This document shows, in pieces, positions 9,819 through 21,422 of a stretch of DNA of 52,497 nt. The notes under the pieces were generated by a model. The model saw only the letters and a program-made list of their open reading frames with translations, was not told the DNA's origin and did no database searches. The translations under genes were made by a program, and so were the position numbers. Numbering within the stretch: position 1 is the stretch's first letter; the number at the start of each line of letters is the position of its first letter. The stretch is from Branchiostoma floridae (Eukaryota; Chordata; Leptocardii; Amphioxiformes; Branchiostomatidae), in NCBI RefSeq assembly GCF_000003815.2, contig NC_049983.1, forward strand, positions 878,447 to 930,943. The letters run 5' to 3'.

Positions 9819-12528
9819 GAGAGGTAATAATAATAATATAAAAGGCATTGGAAGGAGAGGGTTGAGCTCTGCCTCCCTACATACAGATACAGTGGAGAAA
9901 CAACATACTATCCCAAAAGCCTCATAAAGGATATTTTAGTTGTCAACTTACATTAGATTTTACATGTTACCATTGAGTAGTAGAAAGGTACAATGTACAT
10001 TTGATAATGTATATAATAATTATTATAGAAAGGAATGTTTTTAATTATATCATATTGCAGTATCAAGGGTCAATGAAAAGGTTTTTTTTAAATTTCAAAA
10101 CAAAAATATTTGTTCGTATATTCAATTGCTTTACATGTCAGTCATAATGTGCATAACAGTGCATAATGTTATTCTCAACATTACTGGCACTCAATTTCAG
10201 TGAATACAATGTTCCTGTATGATATTCAGACATGTCATATGTTGATAAGTTAAGTTCAGATATATTGTCAGTTGTCACTACAGTACTCTTCCATTTTGCC
10301 AATTTGGTCTTGCCAATGAGAATGTTATAAGAGACTGACTTTTAAATGGAATTATGACAACATAATATTAAAAGAATTTTATGGAAAATTTCACCAGAGA
10401 TATTATTTACCTTTATCAATTGAATAATTTTAAATTATGGTATGTCATTGTGATTTTTCGAGTGCCTACAAAAATGGAAAATCCAAGTGGTTTTTCTTGT
10501 GCATACCAAAATAATGTTGAGTACAATACAATATTTACAACTATATGCCCTCTTGTAATGTCAATTTCTTAGCGTGATCGCTGGTTGGCATTTGTAGTTA
10601 AACTTTTCACTAGATCATCCTTGCAATGAAGTCAAACTTGTTCTGAAGCAGTATTTAAACCGTAAATTCCAATACAAAGAAGAAGAAGAAGGCTAAACTT
10701 TGTAAATTACCTGACGTTTCTACCGGAATGAATTCTACCAAATTATATATAATTATATGCGAAAACCGCAGACAACTTCTTTCGAAGTATGCCATTCTCC
10801 TTCAAGAGAAAAGATTTGCTTCTTACAGTTCGCTAACGTGACTGTGGTGTGGTTTTTCGAACCCTCTTTGTTTATTAATAGTAGTTGATTTAAGTTCAAG
10901 GACGATGAACAGGGGCTTTTACACGTCTGGTCCGTTTTGACCGTGCGGTCACTGACTGTACGGTCAATTCTACAGTACGTTTTGATTGCAGGTAAACATT
11001 CGGGTAGCAAATATTCTTATTTGCAGAAGTCTTTGTTTATTCTTTTAGTCTGCCTTGGAAACACGTTTGTTTGTTTGAATCTTTGTTTATTCATAAAAGC
11101 TAAAATCGGCATGTAGGCCCCTTTTAATTGAGGTATTAAATGAGGGAAGAGGTAAGGGTCAGACAAAATAATTATAACAGTGGTACAATTTACATCGTTT
11201 AAAGTTCTAATAAGTCTATACAATTTTTTTTACATATGCATAGTACAAAAACATAATAGTGAGTGCTGTTGCATGATTCCAACCCGTCCGTTTCGGCTGT
11301 TATGAAAAGGTAAATTAAAACTTTAATCCTGTTGTTATCTTTCATATCAACGAGAATGACGTGCATGTTACAATAATTTCTCTCTGAACATTTAACTCCT
11401 GAAATTTCTGTAGTTTTAACTAAATTTAGTTGAACGGAAGGACTGTGGAATTGCGGCAGCATTTACAAATGACCTCAGGCAAACCGCATGACCGTAGTGC
11501 AGAGCTAAATGTCAGGGACATGTGCAAATACTTCTGCAATGCGATATCCTTGGCATTTGGGAGCGCTAAAAAGCGTCCTCTAGGTCACAGTTACGACATG
11601 TCTCACTACCTTCTTTCCTTCATAGGGGCGGACCGGTGATGGCTGTGAGCGGGTGAGGAAAAAAGGCGAAAATCCCGATTTAGACACATTTTATTTAGAT
11701 GTTGAGACTTCCGATATCTTTGACAGTTTTTTTTTCTGTATCTAAATAGAAATTGTTATCGTAGTTTTGTAGCCTGATTAAAATTCTCACTTATAGCAGC
11801 AACAGAATGGCAAAGAACAAAGTTACTATTATACTTAGTTACTAAGTTGAAAATAACTCTAGTCTAGTCACAAACGCTCTATTGTACTTAGTTCGTTCCG
11901 CTTGATAATTGGTTTGCAACGGCCTTGTACTTATATAAATTGCCCTTGAAACGCGTACTAATCAGAGTCAAATATAACGCTAGTTTACTTTTATCCGTAG
12001 GGTACCCTTTTTCCGTTCTTTTAAACAGGGTATTTAGGAGTATCAATTCAAGTACGTTCGTTTCAAAATGTCATATCTTGATATTTTCTACTGAGTGAAA
12101 ATGTTGCAATTTGAAACCAGCGTCCCTTAATGTCCCTTTTTTTTCTTCAAAATAACGGATATAGGCTACCAAACGGATAAAGGTGAACTAAGCGTTAATA
12201 AAAAGTATCCCAAGTAAGCAATTCTTTGCCAATGCAGCATATTTCTCTATAACATTGTTGTTTTTACACCCAAGCAATAATGGGTTACCTGAAAACAGGT
12301 TGAACGACCTGAGTGTATACTCTGTTCTAAAACAAATATACTAAACTAATTCCAAATCACGCGTAGTGTCAGGTGGGCAACTATTGTCTATTTCCATATT
12401 TTCTGTCTCTGACCATAAACTGTGTACGTAAAGTTTCCTGAACAAACAGTTGCTTTTAATATGCATAGTCATGCTATGAATATATCGCGTTATTATATTT
12501 TTGAAAGGACTGAAGGTTATCAAGGACG
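9819..12528. other. Intergenic DNA between CLN3 and the P450 gene
   Basis: AT-rich sequence with short open frames only. The frame at 11430-11639 (69 codons) shows no recognised domain or flanking splice signals, and I do not call it a gene. I see no RNA gene and no clear transposon here. Confidence 0.6.
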
Positions 12529-12542
12529 TGACCTCCTGACCT
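12529..12542. promoter_or_regulatory. Perfect DR2 nuclear-receptor half-site pair
   Basis: TGACCT CC TGACCT on the plus strand, which is AGGTCA-GG-AGGTCA on the minus strand: two consensus half-sites with 2-bp spacing. It lies about 390 bp upstream of the P450 TATA box. RXR heterodimers bind DR-type elements in many CYP promoters; function here is inferred from sequence and position only. Confidence 0.45.
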
Positions 12543-12929
12543 CAACGAATTGTTGACAGAGAGGTCGGATCGCACACTGGCATGGCACACAGTAGGAGCG
12601 TACCAATACTAACCGTTTTAAGGGGTTGGGAAGGAAAATACAAAAGTCATATCAACGCAGGAGGCTGCTAAAATATCAATTCTCTATTGTACCAGTCTTA
12701 GATCTTAAAGGAATGTTCTATCGTTAAGAATTTGTTCAAACATTTGACCTAGAAAATACAACAATACGTTACACACACATACACACATACACACGCACCC
12801 CCTAGCCCAAGGCGTTTCTTGGTCTGTCCCTCGGGTGAAGTGTCTCAGTTTTCAGAGACGTGACACCGATCAGCTGACAGACCTTCAAGGTTTAGGCACG
12901 GTGGCCTATTACTCAGCAAAAAATCTGAG

Positions 12930-12936
12930 TATAAAA
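12930..12936 (+). promoter_or_regulatory. TATA box of the P450 gene
   Basis: TATAAAA lies 161 bp before the start codon at 13091. Transcription would begin near 12960, giving a 5' leader of about 130 bp. An 11-bp palindrome ACCTTCAAGGT lies about 50 bp upstream of the TATA box (12881-12891). No other TATA-like sequence competes nearby. Confidence 0.65.
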
Positions 12937-13090
12937 ACACACAACAAGACCAGTCGACCAGAAACTACGCTACCGGTCTTTCCACTGTGAGCTACCGCAA
13001 GAAGCCTTTAATAGAAGACTCAAGAACGCAGCTGTGGCGAAGAAAAGGGTGACACTTCAAGCGTGACCTCCTTCTTCTTGAAGACTCGCC

Positions 13091-16000
13091 ATGTCACTAC
13101 TTCTGCACGTCGTGTCCGGAGTCCGGACGTTTCTAGACTTGCAGACGATCTTGGTCCTGTTGGTGTCGTTCTTAGGCGTCCTGTGGTTCGTCAGGAGAGG
13201 TAGAAACTACCCGCCTGGTCACTGGAAGTGGCCAATCCTCGGGAACATACCTCACATTTATAAGGTGGGTGAATCGACTTGTAGTTTGTTGTGTAAAGTA
13301 TACAGAAGCCTTGCACTTTAGTACATGTATGCAAAAGTACTAGTAGTCGTGTGGAACGTAAGTTGGTAGTCTGTAAACCACTGCTTTCACGTGAAGACAC
13401 GACCTATGGTACTGTACACGTTTATAGAAGGGATCGATTGACCATATGTGCGCGTGTGGCCCGGGGTTTCGCTGGCATTATTTTCTGCTCGAGCGGTCAT
13501 TTACAGTAGGGGTGTAATGGCCCTAGCCTTTTACCCACAGCGGCATAGCGCTCTCAGTTGGCCGATTTCTATCTGCTGGTCACATTTTTTTCTCTGATCG
13601 CCACCGCTTTGTGGTCGTTTGCCAAATTGTGCGTATTATTAGCAGAAACAGTGGCTCGTACATTTTGGCCGAATCTCGTTTGTCGTACGGTCGTCGCACG
13701 ATTGTAAGACGAAGACATTATTGCGAATGTCGTACACGTATCGTAGTAAATCAAAGTTTCTTCTTTTACCATATGCTGAGATACCACCGACATTTACCAT
13801 ATGCTGAGATACCACCGACACCACCGGTGGTTTCAAACTGCAATTTGTTTTGAAAATACACATTGTGTCTTTCAATCTGTCGCCACAGTCCGTCGACTTC
13901 ATATCCCTAGATAACATGTTTTCAAAAACAACGCATATAGGTTACCCCGCGGATAAAGGTGAAGTAGCGTTATTACTTGGAAAACGTGTAACTCTGCTAT
14001 CACCCCTTTAGGACCCTCACCTAGTGTACACGCGCTGGGCCCAGCGGTACGGCCCGGTACTGCACGTGCAGCTGGGACAGAAGGACGCCGTGGTGCTGAA
14101 CGGGTACGAGACCGTGCACAAGGCCTTCGTGGGGAAGGCAGAGGACTTCTCAGGCAGACCCACATTCATCTACTTCGTCGACAAGATTTCGGAGGGCGGC
14201 AAAGGTAAGGCATATTCCGTTTAGTCCATGTTTAACAATACAATGTACCTCCATTTTTCAAAGAGAAGATTAAAATTATCTCCATGAAAAATGGAGATAT
14301 AGCTTCGGGTCTGTCTGTTTGTCTGGTTGTGTTACCGGATTTTTGTAGACAGCATGACTTGAGAAGCTCTGGATGTATTACGATGATATTTGGTATGTGG
14401 GTAGGTGTTGGAAAGACGAAGGGCAAGGTCAATTGTGGGCCTCCTGGTATGTGAACTTGGTACAGCAGCAAAAATTCTGTGAAAGGAATGGAAGGGAATG
14501 GAAGGGAATGGAAGGGAATGGAAGGGAATGGAAGGGAATGGATGGTAATGGAAGGGAATGGAATGGAGGGAAATGGGAAGGGAATGGAAGAGAATGAAAA
14601 ATGGAAGGTTTTGGGAAGGAAAGGAATGAAAAAGAAAGGGAAGGAATGGGAAGGAACGGAGTGGGATGGAAAGGAATGGAATGGAAAGGACAAAAAGGTA
14701 AGAAATGCGAAGGAACGGAAAGGAAGGGAAAGAAAAGGAATGGGAAGGATAGGAATGGGAAGGATGGGAATGGAAAGGAAATAAATTGGAAAGAAAGAAA
14801 GGAATTGGAAGGAAAGGAATTAATGAGAAGGAAAGGCAGGGAAACTAAAGGAATTGCAAAGAAAGGAATGAAAAGGAAAGGAATGGGAAGAAAATGAAAG
14901 GAATTGGAAGGAATATAATGGGAAAGAAAGGATCGAATAGGAAGCAAAGGAACGGGAACGGAAGGAAGGGAATAGAAAGGAATGGGAAAGGGAATGGGAA
15001 GGAAGGGTATGGAAAGGAATGGTAAGGAAAGGAACGGAAAGGAAGGGAAAGGAAGGAAATCAAAAGATAAGGAAAGGAAGGGAAGGAAAAGGGGGAAGAA
15101 ATATACAAGCATTTTTCTCAATCCTTCCAGGTGTGATCTTCGCTCCATACGGCTCCTTCTGGAAGGAACAGCGGAAGTTTACCCTCATGAGCCTGCGGGA
15201 CTTCGGCTTCGGCAAGCGGAGCATCGAGGGGAAAATCGTCGAGGAATCCCAGGCGCTACAGGTAGGGAGGTAGCCTAGCCTATTACAAGCTCATCGTGAG
15301 CTTTTTGGTATCTCCTCGGCACTAAGAGCGTTGCCCACCGCCCAGGTCACTTGGCCCTTTACGTACGGTGATTTTTATGTTCATCGTGAGCTTTTCGGAA
15401 TCTCCTCGGCACTGAGAGTGTTGCCTACCGTCCAGGTCACTTGGCCTCCTCCGGTGATTTTTACGGGGTGGGATTCAGTTTCCAGTACTAAGTTTACGAT
15501 GATAACTGCAAAGATAGACTATCAATGATCAATGCTAACCGGGTCTGGGCCAGTAAAGTACCCACATATATGCTAGTCTCGAGAACAATTTTCCACGAGA
15601 AAGCCGGTACGAAGAACCGGACTTTAAAACACGTTATGACAAAACGCTGCCGAGCATTTTGGAAAATAAATCTCTGGGAATTCAACAATTGGGGTGAATT
15701 CAGGGATACACGTCCCCTTATTTCCGTCTGGTTCTCACATGAAAGTATCTATTTCCTAACGTTTGAAACACCAAGGCATAATGTTTGTAAAATGTTCGTA
15801 AGAAGAGTTTTCAGCACCAAGGACAGGTGCCACACTGTGTACTCGAGATATCTGACCTCAACGCTTGTTCGATTATCGTTACTGTCAGTAATATGCTTTC
15901 AATGTAAGTAAACATGGTATTGGTGATTTCCTTGTGTAACGTTTTTGTGTGATACATTCTCACAGTCGGAGATCGCCAAGTTTGACGGGCAGCCGTTCAG

Positions 16001-19000
16001 CACACATCGTCTGCTACAGAACGCCGTGGCTAACGTCATCTGTAATATAGTATTCGGGGATAGGTAAGACTAACAAATACACAAATACAAACTGTAGATG
16101 AATAACTGTTTATTTCTTGTCGAGTTGTGGCAAATTGGAATATACAAGTTGTGAAGGGAGGCTTTGATAGATAAATAGAAAAAAATACAACAAATATATA
16201 GTCTTCCACTGTGTGTCCCTGTGCGTCAACGTCTTTCCAGTGGTGTGTTTTTTTCTCCTTTCTCGTCTGGCCATTCAGGAACTATCAGGTCTTTTCCCCA
16301 GGGTCTCCAAATAACGTTAGAAATATCTCAGCGACCAATGATTTTATTTCATCCATCGGTTGCCCATACAAGCCAACGGTCTCATAGTTGAAAAAATGTA
16401 TTCCCCTGTGAAATTCAGCTTCGTTCGTTATCTGCTTGTCGACCATTTTGCAGTCACTGGGCGCTGATTGGCTTGTGTCGAATGACACAACAACCAGGGC
16501 GGGTCAACAGTGAACATGGCAGGACAGGAAAGCAGAGTAAGAACAAAGCTTAGTTCTAGGACGCGTTTTCGACTCTGCGCGTAGGAGAAAAGAGAAAAAC
16601 AGAAAACGCCAATTCTGTTCTAAGACTCCTCACTATACTCAGGTGAAAATGAGGACGTTATATGGAGGTCCCGTGTATGGGGAGAGTCACACCCCATGCA
16701 CGTTAAAGAACCCCACACATGCGATGGTGCGGTGTGAGATGGAGCAAAACCCTTCTGTCTGGAGTTGGTTATTCCCTTCAAATCACCCGAATGGAGGCCT
16801 GCAATGGCGAACCTCCATACCGTATCAGCCACACGGTGATTCACATCATTCACCCGGACGGGAGACCTGGCGCATCCCCATCTTGTAACTAGCCAGCGAA
16901 AGGGTATGTCACCCCGTAAGGGGCTGTATAACCCCGCCGTTTGTAAACATGTGCGAACATGTGTGTATGGCGGCTTTGAATAGGTGTCCCTTGACACCTG
17001 TTCCGCCATACCCTCCATAGTCATTGTATATGGAGAATACTAATAAATAGATAAATAAAGATTGTCTCTCTCTCCCCATACAGGTGGGAATATGACGACC
17101 CGCTGTTCCAGCGTATGATGGACGCTCTGGACTACATGGTGTCTACTAACGTGTTCGCGGTTCCGCAGAACTTCATTCCTTTCACCAGGTATCTAATGTC
17201 CATTTTGTATAAGCTCCATATTTCACATGTAAACTGCTTATGAAGACGTTACGACCACAAGATTTCAAAATTTTGACGTCACCTTTGTTCCCTGTCAATG
17301 CTTCATTTTAGGCATCGATTTCGGGTGAGTTCAATTTTTTCCTATCGTTATGACTAGTATGAGATAAACATTATGGAGATTAATATAGACTTTTTGGACA
17401 GACGAGGACAATGTGGCACTGCACTCAAGTTAGTAACTGATTTTTTTCAGGTCTTTTTTTTCGAACCAGTCGAACAAAAAAAAAACGGTTTTGTACCGGT
17501 ACCCACCGCTAGTGCCTTCAATTTCGTAATTTCTATGTGGAGTTTCCGAGCGAGCTTTGAATCTTTGAGTCTTTATTCATTATACCATTTCGCAGACTTG
17601 AAACATCAAGTCTGAATTATGATGGCATTTACATACAGATACACACGTTACTGGAGAATTGACGGATTGTGAGAGTGTATGTGTTGGAGCAAATCAATCA
17701 ATCAATCAATCAATCATTCAATCAACCAATAACGTTCAGTCAATGAGCGTTCCGTAAAACCCTCTGTGTTCCTTCTCCCTAGGTACATCCCCGGGTGGGA
17801 GGGCCGCCTGGAGCCGTGGATGAAGAAGTTCCTGTCCATCATGGGGTACCTGCGGGAGGAACTGGACAAACACAAGGCCAGCTTCGACCCGAACGACCTG
17901 AGGGACTTCATAGATGCCTACCTGTTAGAGATACAGAAACAGAAGGGCGTGGAAGGAACGAGGTTTGTTTGCTTGTTTGTTTGTTTGTTTCGGGAAGCAA
18001 AAGACGATAAACCGGACCTTGAGTAAATAGACCGCCTTTAGGGGTAACGCACCATAATTTGTTTTTTAAACTGAAGATTCAATTTGCGTAATATCATACT
18101 TTTGATCCACTCATACCGGGAAGGACCTCTACTCGTTTACTCTTTTTTTGTACGTGTGATGGGTTCGTTAACGTGCTCGAAATATGACACTGCTCAAACA
18201 TGGGCCTCTGGCTTTACATCCTATCCGAGAGGACGTCTCAGTCACATATGCACCGGTGCCCACAGAGGGTGTAGCCCCGGCCGGGCTCTGAAGCCACATA
18301 TTTGTCTCGTTGGACGGCTGAATACCTATGGGATACAACTCACGATCAGTGTTTTCACGATTGGGTTACGGCGGCAGAGCCCCGGTTTGACTTTAACTGT
18401 GCTTAAAAAAAATCGGTCCCCAGCCGTGCCCAAAATCAGCCCGGTAGTCAAAGGGTGTCTTATTGTGTACAAAAGCCCATTTTTCAGTTGTGACCGTAGC
18501 ATGGCCGAAGTCGAGTAAGGAAAAAGTGTAAAGCGTACATCATAAGGCAGCAACATCGGGGCTTGCAAGGGAATCAAACCAAGAACCATTATATTCCAAG
18601 TAATCACCCATAACTATAATGCCACTTTTCCACCTTGTAAGGTTTAAGGAAGACCAGCTGCTGCAGATCATGAGAGACATGTTTTTTGCCGGTGCGGAGA
18701 CGACTGCCACCACCATCCGATGGACTCTGTTCTACATGGTGATTTACCCGGACGTGCAACGTAAGGTAAGGATAACCTTATCTCTAAGCAGTTGTAAGGA
18801 TCGGGTCAATTTTGTTAAAGGGTATCGCGAAGATGTTACGTTAAAAGGTTGTTGTTCGCATTGTACTGTCTAGTGGCAGGCAGTTCAGAAATTAGGTTTC
18901 CTTTTTATTTCTGTAACAGAGTCTACTTAAACATACACTCACAAAACTTTTACATATACTCATAAAACTTCCTCGTTCCCTTCGCTTACTCTGTGGTTTT

Positions 19001-21359
19001 ATCCTGTGACTGTATAAAGGACTAGGCGTTAACTTGATGATATCATGTACACCTCAGGGCGGGTCATTAACCCTTAAGCTTAATTCATACCCTTTGAGGC
19101 TAAGTAGTGGCTTTTACCTTACCGAAATTAGATACAAAAGTCGTAATGGAGTACATATGCTGACGGGAATTCTAATACTACTCCAAAACATTGGTTCTAA
19201 CGTTCTAAAAGTTTGAAAATACATAGGTTCAAATACTCAGTGATGCTAAAACAGAGCTTAAGATGGTTTTGTGAAGTGTAGTAAAATCAAAAATAGTCAA
19301 AAATAAGAATAAAAGTGGAAATTAAGAAAAACCTGTTGAATATTGTAGTACTACGCTAGAAAGCAGTTACTCAAGCAACTGGAAATGTTTTTGGAAACGG
19401 TTAGTATGTTGTTTTTCGTCAGTGACACTGTTACGTTGTTTGAAACCGTTTTCAAAATCATATATCCAGTTGCTTGAGTAACTGCTTTTAGGTGTATCTT
19501 ATCACCTGGATGTCTTACCTTAAGCGACGTGTTTTAGTACTAGTTACGATTTAACAATGATAGTCTATTTCCTGTTCAAGGTTTACGAGGAGATAGATCA
19601 GTTGTTGGGGAAGACTCCACCGTCCGTGTCCCATCGGAGCCAGCTGCCGTACACGGACGCCGTGCTGGCGGAGGTACAGCGGATAGCAACCGTCGTGCCC
19701 CTCGGTATCCCCCGGGCTACCAGCAACGACACAACCCTGAACGGATACAAGTGAGTTTTCAATGGGTAACATTTGGGGAATATCATGACACTATATTATG
19801 GTGGTCAATGTATCATGAGTGTTACTATCTATATCCATTTCGTTTCATTTCATCTCATTTCGTTTCGTACTTTCCGTAAAACGCTATTCATCGCCCAAGC
19901 AGAGGTTTGAGAAGGGCCGGTTACAGTCTTCTGATTGGTGTCCGTTAATTTTCTGACTGTTTGCCTTCTTAGTTTTGACGACGATAAAGTAGTGCTAGTT
20001 GGTTCAAAGAGCAACAATACTTAACGTATTTCGCCGCCGTCAATGACAACTAAGGAATAAGTCAGTTTGAATTCCGTATTGACATTTTATCGGTTTAGGT
20101 AAACACGTTATTCTTGACCCACCGTTAGGCAGGCTTATTATATAACAGAAAATACTACTTCGTCGGCCTCAAAGTTTACCTGAGCTAAACAATATTCGAT
20201 ACGTCACTCAGACGGACTTGAAAGGTTTGCTATGTGACTGATCCCTAGATAGTGCTGTATCTAAGAGAGATTGAAAAATCAACGTCGAAATTTTCTGCAT
20301 ATTTTGGTGATTTTTTTATAGCATTCCCAAGGACTGGATCCTGTTTGTGAACCTGTGGTCGGTGCACCACGACCCCCAGCGCTGGCCTGACCCCGAGAGG
20401 TTTGACCCTGGTAGGTTCCTGGACGAAAACGGCAAGTTCCAGAAACCGGAGGGGTTCATTCCATTCTCCACAGGTACGTCAAGCATTTTTTTTTTTCAAT
20501 TCTGGGGGTTATATGGACTACAAAACTTCAACTTCATTCTCTTTACTTTCCTTGGGGTTATATTTGAATAGACAGACTTTGTCAAAGCACAAACACAAAT
20601 GCACACACAGACACGCACGCGCGCACAGACGCACATGTGGATTGAGAGAGATGATTATAAGGTGGCCATGGGTTCCCACGTGCGTATATACTCAAGTCCG
20701 TATGAGGTCCGTACGGACTTAGCCTCTACCAGGCCCCTCGGGACGTTGGAAAATATTAGAAATCGGATAGATATAGCCAACTAACATATCAGAGAAGTTA
20801 GCTGGTCGCAAACTGTACTCCTCGGACAGCTAACTCCTCTGGCTTGTTATGTGTCTATATTTGTCCAATTTCTACTATTTGTCCATGGTCAAGCGACCTG
20901 TGGAGCCTGGTAAAGGCTAAGAATTCCACACGCGTACGGACCTCAGACGAACTAGAATATATACGCACGTGTGATGTAAGTGTATTTCTAAACGTGAAAT
21001 GTCCGAAAGATTGCGAATAGACTTTCTAGGCAAACTCATCAACATTGTGGTGATACATCGGATTTTAAACAGACGTTTAGACCCAACTGCGTTTTTTTAA
21101 ATAAATAAACTGCGCTTTTTAATATCATTTATGTACCACTGTGAACTACGCAAGTTGACAATATATATATTTTCCAGGCCATCGAGTGTGTCTGGGCGAG
21201 CAGTTGGCGAGGGTGGAGATTTTCATCTTCGTCATCACACTGCTGCAGCACTTTGAGCTCAAACTGCCAGAGGGCGCTCCTGTACCGTCCCGCAAAGGAA
21301 CGATGGGCGTGACCCATGCACCGCAACCTCACAACATTGTGGCAATCCCACGAGATTAG
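13091..21359 (+). CDS. Cytochrome P450, CYP2-type, microsomal monooxygenase
   Basis: Ten exons in consistent phase: 13091-13264, 14012-14204, 15131-15261, 15966-16063, 17084-17188, 17783-17962, 18642-18765, 19581-19750, 20322-20473, 21178-21359 (TAG 21357-21359). They give a complete 502-residue protein, the usual P450 length. It has an N-terminal membrane anchor (about residues 20-34), a basic stop and the PPG hinge (41-43), then the CYP2 C-helix text [14 protein letters not shown]. The I-helix AGAETT (310-315) holds the oxygen-activating Thr. The K-helix EVQR (366-369), PERF (416-419) and heme-binding FSTGHRVCLG (440-449, ligand Cys447) are all intact. The product should oxidise a lipophilic substrate in the endoplasmic reticulum with NADPH-P450 reductase; the substrate cannot be told. 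The segment preceding the C-helix and the heme region look closest to the CYP2U/2J/2D group, but subfamily is uncertain. The donor of exon 6 (17963) is the unusual GTTTGT and lies at the start of a GTTT repeat. AATAAA follows at 21417. Confidence 0.95.
13765..13820. repeat. 28-bp tandem duplication
   Basis: 'tttaccatatgctgagatac' plus 'caccgaca' occurs twice in direct repeat (13765 and 13793), followed by the palindrome CCACCGGTGG. It lies in P450 intron 1. Confidence 0.8.
14270..14475. repeat. Dispersed repeat, family shared with 33985-34330
   Basis: 'gatgatatttggtatgtggg' and 'ggtcaa.tgtgggcctcctgg' recur in diverged form at 34015-34080 and again at 34165-34235. Noncoding; in P450 intron 2 next to the purine tract. 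Confidence 0.6.
14484..15112. repeat. Purine-only tract rich in GGAAT/GGAAG
   Basis: About 630 bp that is almost all A and G on the plus strand. It starts as regular 'ggaatggaag' units and degenerates into mixed GGAAA, GGGAA and GGAAT words. It ends immediately before the polypyrimidine tract and acceptor of P450 exon 3 (15131). The long Phe/Ser/Pro-rich reverse-strand open frames here are artefacts of composition. Confidence 0.95.
15291..15464. repeat. 90-bp tandem duplication
   Basis: Two copies, starting at 15291 and 15381, of a unit beginning 'tcatcgtgagctttt' and containing 'tctcctcggcact' and 'caggtcacttggcc'. The copies differ at several bases. Located 30 bp after P450 exon 3. Confidence 0.85.
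15810..15830 (+). promoter_or_regulatory. Candidate RE1/NRSE (REST-type) motif
   Basis: TTCAGCACCAAGGACAG (15810-15826) fits the 17-bp vertebrate RE1/NRSE consensus TTYAGMRCCNNRGMSAG at every position; the next bases (GTGC) fit the 21-mer less well. It lies in P450 intron 3, about 7.6 kb upstream of the synaptophysin-family start codon. Vertebrate RE1 sites silence neuronal genes. Whether this organism has a protein that reads the motif cannot be told from the window. Confidence 0.35.
16630..17066. repeat. SINE-like dispersed repeat with nested stem-loop
   Basis: It contains 'gcacgttaaagaacccc' (16698-16714), whose reverse complement resembles text in the repeats at 18101 and 45111. Near its right end GTATGGCGG (16965-16973) pairs with CCGCCATAC (17003-17011), and inside that AGGTGTC pairs with GACACCT. 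An 'aataaatagataaataaag' tail follows (17042-17060), just before P450 exon 5. Retroposon origin is inferred from the tail. Confidence 0.5.
17694..17726. repeat. (AATC)n microsatellite
   Basis: About seven imperfect AATC units upstream of P450 exon 6. Confidence 0.85.
18101..18525. repeat. Dispersed repeat, 'tttgatccactca' family
   Basis: It begins 'tttgatccactcataccggg', contains 'gtgtgatgggttcgttaacg', and continues with 'gagggtgtagccccggccgg' and 'gcccggtagtcaaagggtgt'. The first half recurs at 41556 and in part at 45111; the second half recurs at 35985-36270. It occupies much of P450 intron 6. The open frame across it is not supported as coding. Confidence 0.65.
19361..19488. mobile_element. 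Inverted-repeat element, about 128 bp
   Basis: AAGCAGTTACTCAAGCAACT (19361-19380) and its inverse AGTTGCTTGAGTAACTGCTT (19468-19487) form long perfect arms; inner arms (ggaaacggtt / aaccgttttc) extend the fold. It lies in P450 intron 7 and has no coding capacity. Confidence 0.75.
20675..20973. mobile_element. MITE with about 60-bp inverted ends
   Basis: The left end starts 'cccacgtgcgtatatactca' and runs through 'gaggtccgtacgga' and 'tagcctctaccaggc'. The right end is its inverse ('gcctggtaaaggcta' ... 'atatacgcacgtgtg') with a few mismatches. It fills much of P450 intron 9. Each end holds CACGTG or CACGTGTG-like cores. Confidence 0.75.
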
Positions 21360-21416
21360 ATTTGCAGACATAGATAGTCCACAAAGATAAATTGAATTTA
21401 CATCAGTATACCAATT

Positions 21417-21422
21417 AATAAA
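21417..21422 (+). terminator. Poly(A) signal of the P450 gene
   Basis: AATAAA lies 58 bp after the P450 stop codon, a normal distance for a short 3' UTR. Confidence 0.65.

Noticed and set aside
11430-11639. Small gene upstream of the P450 promoter
   Set aside because: No recognised domain, no splice signals and no supporting feature; the length is within chance.
14232-15148. Long Phe/Ser/Pro-rich minus-strand open frames (153 and 239 codons)
   Set aside because: They are the pyrimidine strand of a purine tract; lack of stop codons follows from composition.
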